Positions 33,180-42,364 are shown, numbered from the stretch's first letter. The stretch: DNA of 48,055 nucleotides from CALWZE01 sp964645785 (GCA_964645785.1 CAZYAV010000017.1:1-48055); one strand, 5' to 3'. Notes: a model not told the origin generated them from the letters alone. Numbers and translations: made by a program.

Positions 33180-33575
33180 CGCCTTTGCTGTTTTCTGCGG
33201 CTATTATGGGCGGTTTTGCGCCGGCTAAACAGGGCGGCTGCCCCGCGGGGTGCATGGGAAGGGCGGGGCGGCGCAGTGCCAAAATCCTCCGGGGGCTTCT
33301 ATTTCCCCGCTCGTTTGGGGGATTCTCCCGGTCATCCCTGCCCGCTTACTGTCCTCTTTCGCCCGCCCGCTTTTCCGGCTTTCGCCGCGCCCGCGCCCGG
33401 CCTATTCCCTCCCCGTTGTGCGCCGGCAGGCCGCGCGTTTCCGGGGACGGAGTCATCTGCCTCTCCCCCGCGGCGAAGGCTCTTTTAGCCGCCGGCATTG
33501 CTCGTGTGCTTGATGGCACACAAAAAGGACGCCGCCACAGCCGTGGCGGCGTCCCTGTTTTGCCGTTTTCCGGGG
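33180..33575. other. Gap upstream of the Clp gene
   Basis: About 396 bases on the upstream side of the Clp gene. It holds the terminator at 33527-33554, and a poor possible -10 box (CATAAT) for clp on the minus strand near 33200-33210. The rest is GC-rich with no recognisable gene. Confidence 0.5.
33527..33554 (-). terminator. Terminator of the TSCPD gene
   Basis: GGACGCCGCCAC (33527-33538) pairs perfectly with GTGGCGGCGTCC (33543-33554). On the minus strand TTTTTG follows the stem directly, so it is a rho-independent terminator 22 bases after the gene. Confidence 0.85.
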
Positions 33576-33830
33576 TCAGCCCTGCTGCCTCTTCGCCTCC
33601 TCGAGCGCCAGCGCCAGCTGGTCGGGGCAGGAGGTCGGCTTCATGCCGCATTTGATCCCCTTTACCCGCTCGATGACCTCGTCCACCGGGCGGCCGACGC
33701 AGAGCGCCGCGATTCCCTTGAGGTTGCCGTTGCAGCCGCCGACAAACGAAATCCCCTTTACAATATCCCCCTCCAGCTCAACCGTCGTCGAACTGGAGCA
33801 GGTTCCCCTGTTTTTTCTTGTATAGACCAT
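33576..33830 (-). CDS. TSCPD-domain protein
   Basis: An 84-residue protein of the TSCPD family (TIGR03905-like). It contains the block CGMKPTSCPDQLALAL at residues about 62-77, which gives the domain its name, plus GTCSSS near the N-terminus and GGCNGNLKGIAALCVG in the middle. The same domain is found C-terminal to some B12-dependent ribonucleotide reductases; the function of the free protein is unknown. ATG 33830 has AAGGAGAGAGGAAC upstream, which decides it against longer in-frame alternatives. Confidence 0.88.
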   Translation of the reverse strand: MVYTRKNRGTCSSSTTVELEGDIVKGISFVGGCNGNLKGIAALCVGRPVDEVIERVKGIKCGMKPTSCPDQLALALEEAKRQQG

Positions 33831-33959
33831 GTTCCTCTCTCCTTCCATGCTGCGCGCGGCCGCCCGCCTGGTTCGGCGCGCCGGGTTCCCGCTCTCTTTT
33901 TTATTTAGCATACCGCAGCCGGCGCACAAAGGCAAGCGCCGGTTTTGGCGCACCGCGCT

Positions 33960-35672
33960 TCACCCGTCGTTGAGCCGCGCGATCACGTCCCGCACATCCT
34001 CCGGCCGCAGCTTGCGCACCCGCCTGTCGTAGGTCACAAAGCCGTTCAGCTCGTCCTCCACGTCCGAAAGCTGGGTGTAGACGCAGGCGCACAGCCCCTT
34101 TGCCTTGGCGGGCAGAATCTCGCTTTCGTACAGCCGCCGGAACGCTGCGGCAAGCGCCCCGCTGTCCCGCAGCTTTTTATAGCCAAAATCCTTTGGGGTG
34201 AACGCGTGCCCCTCGACGCGCAGCGCGTAGCCGCCGAATTCGGTCAGCGCGACGGCGCGGCCAAGCGGATCGGAGCGAAAGCGGTAGGGGCGGAAATAGA
34301 CATGCAGGCTTTTAAAATCGCCGCCGCCCTGGTCGTGCCAGCCGCTCGCGTGGTCGACCGGCCGGGTCGGGTCAAGCGCCCGCACCCGCTCGCATACCGC
34401 AAGCGCGTCGAACTGCCCCCAGCCCTCGTTAAACGGTACCCACACTGCAAGGCTGGTCACATTTTGCAGCTGCCGGACGGTCTCCTCCAGCTCGGTCAGA
34501 TACTGCGCGCGCCCCGCCCCGTCCTGCCGCCCGAACGCGCGGTAATCGCTGTCCCGCCTGCGGCCGCCCACAAGAACCGGCAGGTTCACCACCAGCGGGT
34601 TGTACGCGCCGCCGCCGTTCACCATGTCCTGCCACACCAGCATCCCCAGCCGGTCGCAGTGATAATACCACCGCATCGGCTCGATCTTGATATGCTTGCG
34701 CAGCATGTTGAACCCGAGCGATTTCATATACAGGATATCCGCAACCATCGCCTCGTCATCCGGCGGGGTGAGCATCCCGTCGCACCAGTAGCCCTGGTCA
34801 AGCACGCCGTTGTTGAAATACGGGCGGTTGTTGAGGAAAAAGCGCGGCGTGCCCCCGCTGTCCGGCCGCACCTCGAATTTGCGCATGCCAAAATAGCTCT
34901 CCACCCTGTCCGCCCCCATGCGTACCGTGAGCGGATAGAGCCGCGGCTGTTCGGGGCTCCACGGCTGCGCGTGCGGAACGGGCAGCACCGCCGGCTCGTT
35001 CGCGCGCGCCTGCACAGCCTCCCCCGCCGATTTCAGCACACAGGCCGCACCGGTCGCGGCGCACACGGTCACCCGCAGCGCGCGCTCGTCAAACAGCGGC
35101 TCGATCACCAGCCGCTCGATGTATTCCTGCGGCACCGGCTCCAGCCAGACCGTCTGCCAGATGCCGCTTTGCGGGGTATACCAGATGCCGCCTCGCCGGA
35201 TTTTCTGCTTCCCGCGGGAGGCGCTGCCCCTGTCGCTGTCATCCGCAACGCACAGGACAAGCTCGTTGTCCCCGGCGCGCGCCGCATCGCCCAGCTCCAG
35301 GGTGAACGCGGTATAGCCCCCGGTGTGCGCGCCGATGTACACACCGTTCAGATAGCAGACACATCGCTGGTCAACCGCCCCGAAATGCAGTAGCGTGCGG
35401 CCGCCCGCCCAATCCTCCGACAGGCGAAAACGGCGGCGGTACCAGAGGAATTCCCCCGGCCTCAGCGCCCTGTTCACCCCTGAAAGGTCGCATTCGGGGG
35501 AAAAGGGGACGAGGATTTTCCCCGCCCAGCGCGGCGGCTGCTGCGCGTTGGGCGCAAACGCATAGTCCCATTCCCCGTTGAGGTTGAGCCAGCGTTCCCG
35601 CCGCAGCTGCGGGCGCGGATATTCCGCAAGCACCCTTTGCCGGTCAAGCCGTTCGCCCCAGATCGTATTCAT
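33960..35672 (-). CDS. Glycoside hydrolase family 2 enzyme
   Basis: A 570-residue GH2 enzyme with sugar-binding jelly roll (about 1-180), Ig-like domain (to about 270) and catalytic TIM barrel. The acid/base residue is E416 in WVPFNEGW and the nucleophile E478 in ALTEFGGYA. There is no signal peptide, so it acts on imported oligosaccharides in the cytoplasm. It is shorter than LacZ-type members (about 1000) and close to beta-glucuronidase-type length. Specificity (galactosidase, glucuronidase, mannosidase or other) cannot be read from the sequence. It overlaps the MFS gene by four bases (ATGA), which suggests the transporter brings in its substrate. Confidence 0.9.
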   Translation of the reverse strand: MNTIWGERLDRQRVLAEYPRPQLRRERWLNLNGEWDYAFAPNAQQPPRWAGKILVPFSPECDLSGVNRALRPGEFLWYRRRFRLSEDWAGGRTLLHFGAVDQRCVCYLNGVYIGAHTGGYTAFTLELGDAARAGDNELVLCVADDSDRGSASRGKQKIRRGGIWYTPQSGIWQTVWLEPVPQEYIERLVIEPLFDERALRVTVCAATGAACVLKSAGEAVQARANEPAVLPVPHAQPWSPEQPRLYPLTVRMGADRVESYFGMRKFEVRPDSGGTPRFFLNNRPYFNNGVLDQGYWCDGMLTPPDDEAMVADILYMKSLGFNMLRKHIKIEPMRWYYHCDRLGMLVWQDMVNGGGAYNPLVVNLPVLVGGRRRDSDYRAFGRQDGAGRAQYLTELEETVRQLQNVTSLAVWVPFNEGWGQFDALAVCERVRALDPTRPVDHASGWHDQGGGDFKSLHVYFRPYRFRSDPLGRAVALTEFGGYALRVEGHAFTPKDFGYKKLRDSGALAAAFRRLYESEILPAKAKGLCACVYTQLSDVEDELNGFVTYDRRVRKLRPEDVRDVIARLNDG

Positions 35673-36949
35673 CGGCCGCCCTCCCGCTTTTGAAGCATCC
35701 CCACCGGGATCGCCACAAGCGCCAGCACCGCCGCGGCCGCGAGGAACACCCCCGGCGTCGGCACCTGTTTAACGACCCCCAGCTCCACATAGGTCTGCGC
35801 GCTGTTTTTGATGACGGCCGCGCCGATATACGGCCCCGTCAGCATGGGCAGCAGCACCGCAAAGATCATGCGAATCCCCTGGAACCCGCCCGCGCGACCG
35901 GCCGGCGTATAATCCCGCACCAAGCCGCCGAGGATGGCGGCCATCAGCATGTAACCGGCCATCATCACAATGCCCGCCCCAATCACAAACCAGAACGAGC
36001 GCACAAAATACATCGCCACAAGCCCCGCCAGCATAATCCCCGCGGCCGGCAGAACCACCCGCAGCTTGCCCACGCGGTCAATCAGCCCGCCGCTGAGCAC
36101 CGACACCGCCGACGCGGCAAGCAGCACAATCCCCAGCACCAGCGCGTAGTTTTCCAGCCCGAGATATTCCTGCATATAGATAATCAGATAGGGAAAAAAC
36201 ACCTGCACCGAAACCGAAAACACAAGCAGCGCGCAAAGCGCCGTGTGCAGGCCGGGATTGGCGCGGACGACCGACGGCCGGAAGCCGCAGACGATGCTGC
36301 CGAAGTAGTTCCCCGCGCTTTGCGCATGCGGCGGCTCTTTGACCAAAAGCGCACAGACAAGGCCGGTCAGGGTCATCAGCAGGCCAAACAGGGTGAAAAA
36401 GGCGCGCCAGCGCCCCGCCCGGGTCATCCCGTCAAACCCGCCGAAAATCACCAGCATCGAGACAAGCGGCAGAACCGCCAGCACCGATTCCACCCGCCCG
36501 CGGTTGCCCGCGCCGGTCACCTCGGTGACATAGGCGTTGAACGCCGCGTCGTTTGCCGCCGAGCCGAAAAAGGTCATGATGCAGTCCATCACAACCACCA
36601 AGCCGGCGGCGGCCGCAGCCGCATTCGCGGCCGGGAACCACCGCGCCGCATTCTCCACCGTGATGTACCCGAAAGCCATGGTGGACAGCCCCCACAGGAT
36701 ATAGCCGCCCGCAATGAAGGGCTTGCGCCGCGCCAGCCTGTCCGAAAGCGCGCCCATCAGCAGGGTCGTCAGGGTGGCCGCCGCCGCGCTCGCCGCAACC
36801 ATGTTCGCAATCCAGGCGGGGTCGGTTGAAATGGTATTATATAAATAGACATTAAAGTACATGTTCTCGATCGTCCAGGCGAGCTGGCCGACCAGCCCGG
36901 CCAGCAGGATGACCGCCCATGTCCGTCCCCCCAGCTTCTGCGTCCGCAA
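35669..36949 (-). CDS. MFS transporter, probably for oligosaccharides
   Basis: A 426-residue protein with about 12 hydrophobic helices. Features include MYFNVYLYNTI (residues about 30-40), the loop GALSDRLARRKPFIAGGY between helices 2 and 3 (the MFS motif A), and a matching SGGLIDRVGKLR in the second half. It resembles the SLC45/sucrose-like branch that often pairs with glycosidases. Start is TTG at 36949 after AAAGGGGGG. It overlaps the GH2 gene and shares its promoter. Confidence 0.86.
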   Translation of the reverse strand: MRTQKLGGRTWAVILLAGLVGQLAWTIENMYFNVYLYNTISTDPAWIANMVAASAAAATLTTLLMGALSDRLARRKPFIAGGYILWGLSTMAFGYITVENAARWFPAANAAAAAAGLVVVMDCIMTFFGSAANDAAFNAYVTEVTGAGNRGRVESVLAVLPLVSMLVIFGGFDGMTRAGRWRAFFTLFGLLMTLTGLVCALLVKEPPHAQSAGNYFGSIVCGFRPSVVRANPGLHTALCALLVFSVSVQVFFPYLIIYMQEYLGLENYALVLGIVLLAASAVSVLSGGLIDRVGKLRVVLPAAGIMLAGLVAMYFVRSFWFVIGAGIVMMAGYMLMAAILGGLVRDYTPAGRAGGFQGIRMIFAVLLPMLTGPYIGAAVIKNSAQTYVELGVVKQVPTPGVFLAAAAVLALVAIPVGMLQKREGGR

Positions 36950-37006
36950 TGCCCCCCTTTCACCGGCCGCCGCAAAAAGCGCGCCGCGCCCGGCTTTCTT
37001 TTGTAT

Positions 37007-37035
37007 ATTCTGACAGTTGTATCCGGCCGTGTCAA
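37007..37035 (-). promoter_or_regulatory. Promoter of the MFS-GH2 operon
   Basis: On the minus strand, TTGACA (37030-37035) and CAGAAT (37007-37012) are spaced by 17 bases, about 58 bases before the TTG start of the transporter. Confidence 0.65.
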
Positions 37036-37117
37036 GGAAAAACTGTGCGCGGCGACGGATGCCCGGCCGGGCTTTGCCCCGCTATAGCCGCGGCATCCGC
37101 CGTGCCGCCCGGCAGGA

Positions 37118-37146
37118 TTGTCAAACGCGGCAAAATGCATTATTAT
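37118..37146 (+). promoter_or_regulatory. Promoter of the membrane protein-trmB operon
   Basis: TTGTCA (37118-37123) and TATTAT (37141-37146) with 17-base spacing, 58 bases before the GTG start at 37205. Confidence 0.75.
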
Positions 37147-37204
37147 GGTAGGGTATGCAGGAATTTGCCGGCGGCTGCCGCCGCGCAGGGGAAGGGGTGT
37201 TTGG

Positions 37205-38131
37205 GTGAGCAAGCTTGGATATTTCAAAAAGGAGCTGGAGCTGAGCCGGGACAGGGATATTGTCTACGGCAAATGCGGGGATTACATTGTCACCTTCAAC
37301 GAAAACGAGTGGGAGGTCGAGCTGTTTGTGGACGCGCGGCTCGGCAGCGTGGAGACCGAGCGGATTGAGGCGCTCAAGCAGTTTGTGCAGCGCAGCGCCG
37401 CCGGGTATAAGCTGCAGAGCTTCAGCGTCACCTCGACCGGCGCAAGCGTCGTCGTGCTCAAAAAGAACGCCGACTCCCTGCTTGAATTCAGCACCCTGCT
37501 GCTCAGCGAGATGAAGACGCTCGGCATCCCGGGCGACACGGTGTGCAGCAACTGCGGCCGCCGCATCGGCACCCACCGCCTTGTGCGCATCGCCAACCAC
37601 GCGCATTCCTGCGACCCCGAATGCGTGGAGCGGCTGCTGGAAAACGCGGCGAACCAGAAGCCCGCGCGCACCCGGCACAAGGGCTCGTTCGTCGGGTTTA
37701 TCGGCGCGCTGTTCGGGGTAATTCTCGCCGCGGCGGGTTATGTATATCTGGGGCTGAACGGGTGGTTCTGCGCGGGGGTGGCGGTGCTGATGCCCGCCTT
37801 TGCCAGCGCGGGCTACGCCCTGTTCGGCGGCAAGCCGAGCGTTTCCAAGGGGATGGCGGTGATTTTGCTCCCGCTGCTGTTTTTCGCGGCGGCCGCCTTT
37901 TTTGTGCTGCTGTATTCGGTCTATCACGACTGGATTGCGCTCGGCTATGTGTTCAGCCTGCGCGAGCTGTTCGACTGTGTTGCGCAGAGCCTGCTGCTGC
38001 CCGCGCTCAAGGAGGAGTTTTTGATAAAACAACTCGCCGAGGGGGGCATTTTCCTGCTGATCGGCTATATTTTCAGCCTGCCGCAGGCGTTTTCCAAAAA
38101 GCAGCCGCCCCGCATTCAGGTGCTCAGCTGA
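37205..38131 (+). CDS. Unrecognised membrane protein with a Cys4 motif
   Basis: A 308-residue protein I cannot assign. The first 145 residues are soluble. A zinc-ribbon-like pair follows: CSNCGRRIG near residues 115-123 and a second pair spaced further on (SCDPECVERL, about 140-149). After a basic linker four hydrophobic helices follow (about 162-185, 189-208, 214-240 and a C-terminal one near 280-295). GTG 37205 is preceded by AAGGGG; an in-frame start 29 codons upstream lies over the promoter. Its stop overlaps the next start (TGATG). Confidence 0.75.
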   Translation: MSKLGYFKKELELSRDRDIVYGKCGDYIVTFNENEWEVELFVDARLGSVETERIEALKQFVQRSAAGYKLQSFSVTSTGASVVVLKKNADSLLEFSTLLLSEMKTLGIPGDTVCSNCGRRIGTHRLVRIANHAHSCDPECVERLLENAANQKPARTRHKGSFVGFIGALFGVILAAAGYVYLGLNGWFCAGVAVLMPAFASAGYALFGGKPSVSKGMAVILLPLLFFAAAAFFVLLYSVYHDWIALGYVFSLRELFDCVAQSLLLPALKEEFLIKQLAEGGIFLLIGYIFSLPQAFSKKQPPRIQVLS

Positions 38132-38724
38132 TGGGGAAAATCGCCTGGAAGGGGGGCGCGCTGCTTGCGCCGGTGCCCCCGACCCTTGTCACCACGGCGC
38201 ACGGCGGCCGGCGCAACGTGTTCACGGTGGCCTGGACGGGGATTATCAACACCGTCCCGCCCAAAACCTATATCTCGGTTCGGCCGAGCCGCCTGTCCCA
38301 CGAGCTGATTGAGGCGTCGGGCGGGTTCGTCGTCAACCTGCCCACCGAGCCGCTCGCGCGCGCGGTGGACTTCTGCGGCGTCCGCTCGGGGCGGGAGATT
38401 GACAAGTTTGAGGCGATGCAGCTCGCTTGGGAGCCCTCCCCCCTGCTCGGCCTGCCCATGCTCTGCGACAGCCCGGTCTGCCTGGAATGCCGGGTGTTTG
38501 AAAAAAGGCCGCTCGGCTCGCACGACATGTTTTTGGCAGATATCGCCGGCGTCTGTGTGGACGAGCGCCTGCTCGATTCCGGCGGCGGGCTGCGGCTCGA
38601 CCGCGCCCGGCTGCTCGCCTATGCGCACGGCGGTTATTACGGGCTGGGCAGCCGATTGGGCGGCTTCGGCTTTTCGGTGCGCAAAAAGAAACCCGCAAAA
38701 AAGAAAGCGATGCGAAAAAAATGA
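38131..38724 (+). CDS. Flavin-reductase-like protein
   Basis: A 197-residue flavin-reductase-like (FMN-binding split-barrel) protein: APVPPTLVTT near the N-terminus, NVFTVAWTGIINTVPP, SVRPSRLSHELI and GGFVVNLPT are the family blocks. It probably binds FMN and reduces it or a small substrate. The C-terminus is Lys-rich (KKKPAKKKAMRKK). The start overlaps the upstream stop (TGATG) and its stop overlaps trmB (ATGA). It belongs to a different branch from the short version in the sugar operon. Confidence 0.85.
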   Translation: MGKIAWKGGALLAPVPPTLVTTAHGGRRNVFTVAWTGIINTVPPKTYISVRPSRLSHELIEASGGFVVNLPTEPLARAVDFCGVRSGREIDKFEAMQLAWEPSPLLGLPMLCDSPVCLECRVFEKRPLGSHDMFLADIAGVCVDERLLDSGGGLRLDRARLLAYAHGGYYGLGSRLGGFGFSVRKKKPAKKKAMRKK

Positions 38725-39482
38725 GAATGCGCCGCAAACCATGGGCGCGCCCCGAGCTTGCGGCGTGTCCCTTTTTTATTGACGACGCCGCCGCCATGCT
38801 CGGCCGGTGGCAGGGCGCGTTTGCCCGCCCCGGCCAGCCGCTCGTGCTGGAAATCGGCTGCGGAAAGGGCGGTTTTATCGCGCACGAGGCGGCAGTCCAC
38901 CCCGAACGCAACTATCTCGTGCTGGACATCAAAAGCGAGGTGCTGGCCGTGGCCAAGCGCGCGGCCGAGCGGGAATTTGCCGCCGCCGGACGCCCGGTTG
39001 ACAACCTGCTTTCCGCCAGCTGGGACATCGAGCGGATCGGGCAGATTCTGGACGCGCGGGATGCTGTCGCCGCGCTGTATATCAACTTCCCCAACCCCTG
39101 GCCAAAGCCCAAACACTGGAAGCGCCGCCTGACCCACCCGCGCCAGCTGGCGCTCTACCGCGCCTTTCTGGCGGACGGGGCGCCCGTCCGCTTCAAGACG
39201 GACGACGACGGCCTGTTCCGGGCAAGCGCGCGCTATTTTTCCGCCTCCGGCTATGCCGTCGAGCGAATCGAGCCGGATCTTTACGCCGGCGGCGCGCCCG
39301 CCGGCGCCGTGCTGACCGAGCACGAGGAGATGTTCCTCGCACAGGGGCTGCCCATCCACTATATCGAAGCGCGCAAGCTGCCCGACAGCGCGGTACAGCT
39401 GCCCGACCCGGCGCAGCCCGAGACGCCGGGCGGGGTCGAGCCGCCGCACGCCGCTCCCGCGGCCGCACAGGGCTGTCCGTAA
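38721..39482 (+). CDS. trmB: tRNA (guanine-N7)-methyltransferase TrmB
   Basis: A 253-residue SAM-dependent methyltransferase, making m7G46 in tRNA. SAM-binding motif EIGCGKGGF lies at residues 44-52, and the substrate-binding NFPNPWPKPKHWKRRL at about 119-134, both diagnostic. Length is a little over the family's usual 210-240, with a Pro/Ala-rich C-terminal tail of about 30 residues. It overlaps the flavin-reductase gene by four bases and is last in its operon. Confidence 0.93.
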   Translation: MRMRRKPWARPELAACPFFIDDAAAMLGRWQGAFARPGQPLVLEIGCGKGGFIAHEAAVHPERNYLVLDIKSEVLAVAKRAAEREFAAAGRPVDNLLSASWDIERIGQILDARDAVAALYINFPNPWPKPKHWKRRLTHPRQLALYRAFLADGAPVRFKTDDDGLFRASARYFSASGYAVERIEPDLYAGGAPAGAVLTEHEEMFLAQGLPIHYIEARKLPDSAVQLPDPAQPETPGGVEPPHAAPAAAQGCP

Positions 39483-39491
39483 AAACCGAAA

Positions 39492-39521
39492 GGCTCCGTT
39501 CCGGGGAACGGAGCCTTTTTT
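39492..39521 (+). terminator. Terminator after trmB
   Basis: GGCTCCGTTCC (39492-39502) pairs with GGAACGGAGCC (39505-39515), followed by six T residues: a textbook rho-independent terminator. Confidence 0.92.
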
Positions 39522-40074
39522 CTGTGACGGCGCACCGCACGGGGAAAACTTTCCGCCCAGCAGCGCGCTGCGCCGTCCAATTCGCCGCAAGTGGCTCGTC
39601 CACGCGGCGGGTCAGCTCCGCCGCCGCTCCAACCTGCGGGCGAGCCGAACGAGCGAAGCGGATCCGGTTCCCGGCCGCCCGACTCAAGGGTGGCGCTGCG
39701 CCGGTTTTTGTCCGCGCCCACCCGAGCCGCAGGGCGGCTTTCCGCAAGGCTCCGCAGCCGCGCGCAAGGCCGGGCAGCGGCGGCAAAAGTGGGATGTTCC
39801 ATCGGGTCTGCGCCGCAAAGCGCCGCCATGTTATACTATAAGTATATTTTACACGATTTTTAACTGTATTTGCTCCCAAACGGGCTGCTGCGGCGCAGCC
39901 CGGCAGGCGCCGAATCGCCCGGCCAATACCCCGCCGCCAAAGCAGCCGAAAAAATTTGCTTTTCTACGGCGCGCAAGTATAGTATACTGAAAGCAGCGGA
40001 ATCAACGAATTTTCCGCGCGGACGGATTGGTTGCCCTGCCGGCCGCGCGGCAGCAAAACAGGAGCTTGAACCCG
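39522..40074. other. Gap between trmB and nadE
   Basis: About 550 bases. After the terminator the sequence is GC-rich with no credible gene, then it turns AT-rich around 39830-39870, with the palindromic TATACTATAAGTATA near 39832-39846. The nadE promoter lies at 39956-39983. Confidence 0.5.
39956..39983 (+). promoter_or_regulatory. Promoter of nadE
   Basis: TTGCTT (39956-39961) and TATAGT (39978-39983) with 16-base spacing, about 90 bases before the ATG. A TATACT box at 39983-39988 overlaps but has a poor spacing. Confidence 0.55.
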
Positions 40075-41988
40075 ATGCAAAACGGTTTTATAAAAGTGGC
40101 GGCCAAAAGCCCCGACCTGCGGGTGGGGGACTGCGCGTATAATGTCGGCCGCATGATCGAGGCGGTCGGGCAGGCGGCGGCGCGCGGCGTCCGTCTGCTT
40201 GTTTTCCCGGAGCTTGCCGTGACCGGCTACACCTGCGGCGACCTGCTGCTTCAGCGGGCGCTGCTGCAAAGCGCCCAGCGCGAGCTTGCGCGGCTGTGCG
40301 AGGCGACCCGCGGCAAAAACATGGTTGTGCTGGCCGGGCTGCCCGTCCAAACCGGCGGCCGGCTGTACAACTGCGCGGCGGTGCTGTGCGAGGGCGAGCT
40401 GCTGGGGCTTGTGCCCAAGCGGTACCTGCCCAACGACACCGAATTTTATGAGGGGCGGCATTTCAGCCCCGCGCCGGACGGCGCGCCGGGCACCGCGCTC
40501 GTCTGCGGCCGGGAGGTGCCGTTTGGGACGAATCTGCTGTTCGCCTGCCGCGAAATTCCCGAGCTGGTGCTTGCGGCCGAGCTTTGCGCCGACCTGTTTG
40601 TCGGCCTGTCCCCCAGCGAATACCACGCCCTTGCGGGCGCGACGGTGATTGCCAACCTCTCGGCCAGCGACGAGCTGGTCAGCAAGCCCGCGTTCCGCCG
40701 CAGCCTTGTCGCCATCCAGTCGGCCAAGACGGTGAGCGGCTATGTCTATTGCAGCGCGGGGCGCACCGAATCGACCGACGACGTCGTGTTTTCCGGCCAC
40801 TGCATGGTGGCGGAAAACGGCAGCATCCTCGACGAGGCCGCGCCGTTCGGCAGCGGGTACGCCGAGACCGAACTGGATGTGCAGCGCCTTGACGCCGAGC
40901 GCCGCCGCCTGGCCGCCCAGCGGCCGGATCCGGGCAGGCCGTATCTGCGCGTTCCGTTCAGCCTGCGGGTGCAGGAAACCGCGCTGACCCGCCGGATCAA
41001 CCCCTACCCGTTCCTGCCCGAGGGGGAGGAGCGCGCCGAACGGTTTGACAGCATCCTCGCCATCCAGTGCGCCGGGCTGCGCAAGCGGCTGGAGCACACC
41101 GGCGCCAAAAAGGCGGTCATCGGGGTCTCCGGCGGGCTGGATTCCACCCTCGCGCTGCTCGTCTGCTGCCGCACGATGCGGGAGATGGGGCGGCCGATGA
41201 CCGATGTGCTCGGCATCTCGATGCCCTGCTTTGGCACCACGAGCCGCACCAAATCCAACGCCGAAGCCCTCTGCGAATCGCTCGGGACCTCCTTTCGCAC
41301 TATCGACATCGCCGCCGCGGTCTCGCAGCACCTCGCCGATATCGGGCACGACGGCAAAACCGCCGACGTCGCCTATGAAAACGCGCAGGCGCGCGAGCGC
41401 ACCCAGATCCTGATGGACATCGCCAACGCCGAGGGCGGGCTGGTCATCGGCACGGGCGACCTGTCCGAGCTCGCGCTGGGCTGGTGCACCTATAACGGCG
41501 ATCACATGTCGATGTACGCGGTCAACTGCTCGGTTCCCAAGACGCTTGTGCGGCACCTTGTCGCCTACATCGCCGACACCGGGGGCAACGGGGCGCTTGG
41601 CGCCGTGTTGCGCGACGTGCTGGACACCCCCGTCAGCCCCGAGCTGCTGCCGAGCGACGGCGAGCAGATTGTTCAAAAAACCGAGGATATCGTCGGGCCG
41701 TATGAGCTGCACGACTTTTTCCTCTATTGCTTTGTGCGGTTCGGCTATCCGCCGGATAAGATATACCGGCTTGCGCGGTACGCGTTCGCCCGGCAGTACG
41801 ACCCGCAGACCATCAAAAAATGGCTGTCCGCCTTTTTGCGGCGGTTCTTCAGCCAGCAGTTCAAACGCGCCTGTGTGCCCGGCGGCCCCAAGGTCGGCTC
41901 GGTCTCCCTGTCCCCGCGCGGGGACTGGCGGATGCCGACCGACGCCAGCAGCACCCTGTGGATGAAGGAGCTGGAAGATGCGCAATAA
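40075..41988 (+). CDS. nadE: Glutamine-dependent NAD+ synthetase
   Basis: A 637-residue bifunctional enzyme. The N-terminal nitrilase-type glutaminase (to about 270) has the catalytic triad E46 (FPEL), K115 (VPKRYLP) and C171 (AELCADLF). The C-terminal synthetase has the ATP pyrophosphatase P-loop GVSGGLDS at 350-357. It converts nicotinate adenine dinucleotide, ATP and glutamine to NAD+; length fits the two-domain bacterial form. ATG 40075 is ten bases after AGGAG; the ATG-like frame extends to 40027 without a site. Overlaps the next gene by 11 bases. Confidence 0.95.
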   Translation: MQNGFIKVAAKSPDLRVGDCAYNVGRMIEAVGQAAARGVRLLVFPELAVTGYTCGDLLLQRALLQSAQRELARLCEATRGKNMVVLAGLPVQTGGRLYNCAAVLCEGELLGLVPKRYLPNDTEFYEGRHFSPAPDGAPGTALVCGREVPFGTNLLFACREIPELVLAAELCADLFVGLSPSEYHALAGATVIANLSASDELVSKPAFRRSLVAIQSAKTVSGYVYCSAGRTESTDDVVFSGHCMVAENGSILDEAAPFGSGYAETELDVQRLDAERRRLAAQRPDPGRPYLRVPFSLRVQETALTRRINPYPFLPEGEERAERFDSILAIQCAGLRKRLEHTGAKKAVIGVSGGLDSTLALLVCCRTMREMGRPMTDVLGISMPCFGTTSRTKSNAEALCESLGTSFRTIDIAAAVSQHLADIGHDGKTADVAYENAQARERTQILMDIANAEGGLVIGTGDLSELALGWCTYNGDHMSMYAVNCSVPKTLVRHLVAYIADTGGNGALGAVLRDVLDTPVSPELLPSDGEQIVQKTEDIVGPYELHDFFLYCFVRFGYPPDKIYRLARYAFARQYDPQTIKKWLSAFLRRFFSQQFKRACVPGGPKVGSVSLSPRGDWRMPTDASSTLWMKELEDAQ

Positions 41989-42364
41989 GGACAAGCGAAT
42001 GACCGCGGCCAACGCGTTCTGGGCGCTCGACGCCCTGACCGTGATTCTGCTCGGCATCCGGCTGTGCGGCGAGACCTTTTACATCTACAGCCACGCCGGC
42101 CACACCGGGCAAAGCGACGAATACTGGATGGTCGCGGGGGAGATTCTGCTCGACTATCTGCCCATCCTGATCTGCCTGACCCTGGCGGCGACCGCGATGA
42201 CCCTGGCCGCTATCCGTGCGCGCTCGGCGAAAAAGGACGCGCCGATGGCGGCGGAAACCGGCGCCGAACCGGGCAGCGGTGTGCCGGCGACCGCCGCGCT
42301 GGAGGAACCGGCGCAGACGACCGATGAAGCTGCCGACAGCGCCGGTGCGGCGCCCTTGCCCTGA
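41978..42364 (+). CDS. Small membrane protein of unknown function
   Basis: A 128-residue protein with two predicted helices (about residues 12-30 and 55-75), a His/Gly-rich loop (YSHAGHTGQSDEYW) and a hydrophilic Ala/Glu/Thr/Pro-rich tail of about 45 residues. I do not recognise the family. AAGGAGCTGGAAG precedes the ATG, within the nadE 3' end, so it is translationally coupled to nadE. Confidence 0.75.
   Translation: MRNKDKRMTAANAFWALDALTVILLGIRLCGETFYIYSHAGHTGQSDEYWMVAGEILLDYLPILICLTLAATAMTLAAIRARSAKKDAPMAAETGAEPGSGVPATAALEEPAQTTDEAADSAGAAPLP

Noticed and set aside
33002..33655. A 217-codon plus-strand frame upstream of the Clp gene
   Set aside because: It is partly antisense to Clp and TSCPD genes, crosses a terminator and is low in complexity.
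39964..42057. A 697-codon minus-strand frame over nadE
   Set aside because: Antisense shadow of nadE, whose catalytic residues are all in the plus-strand frame.
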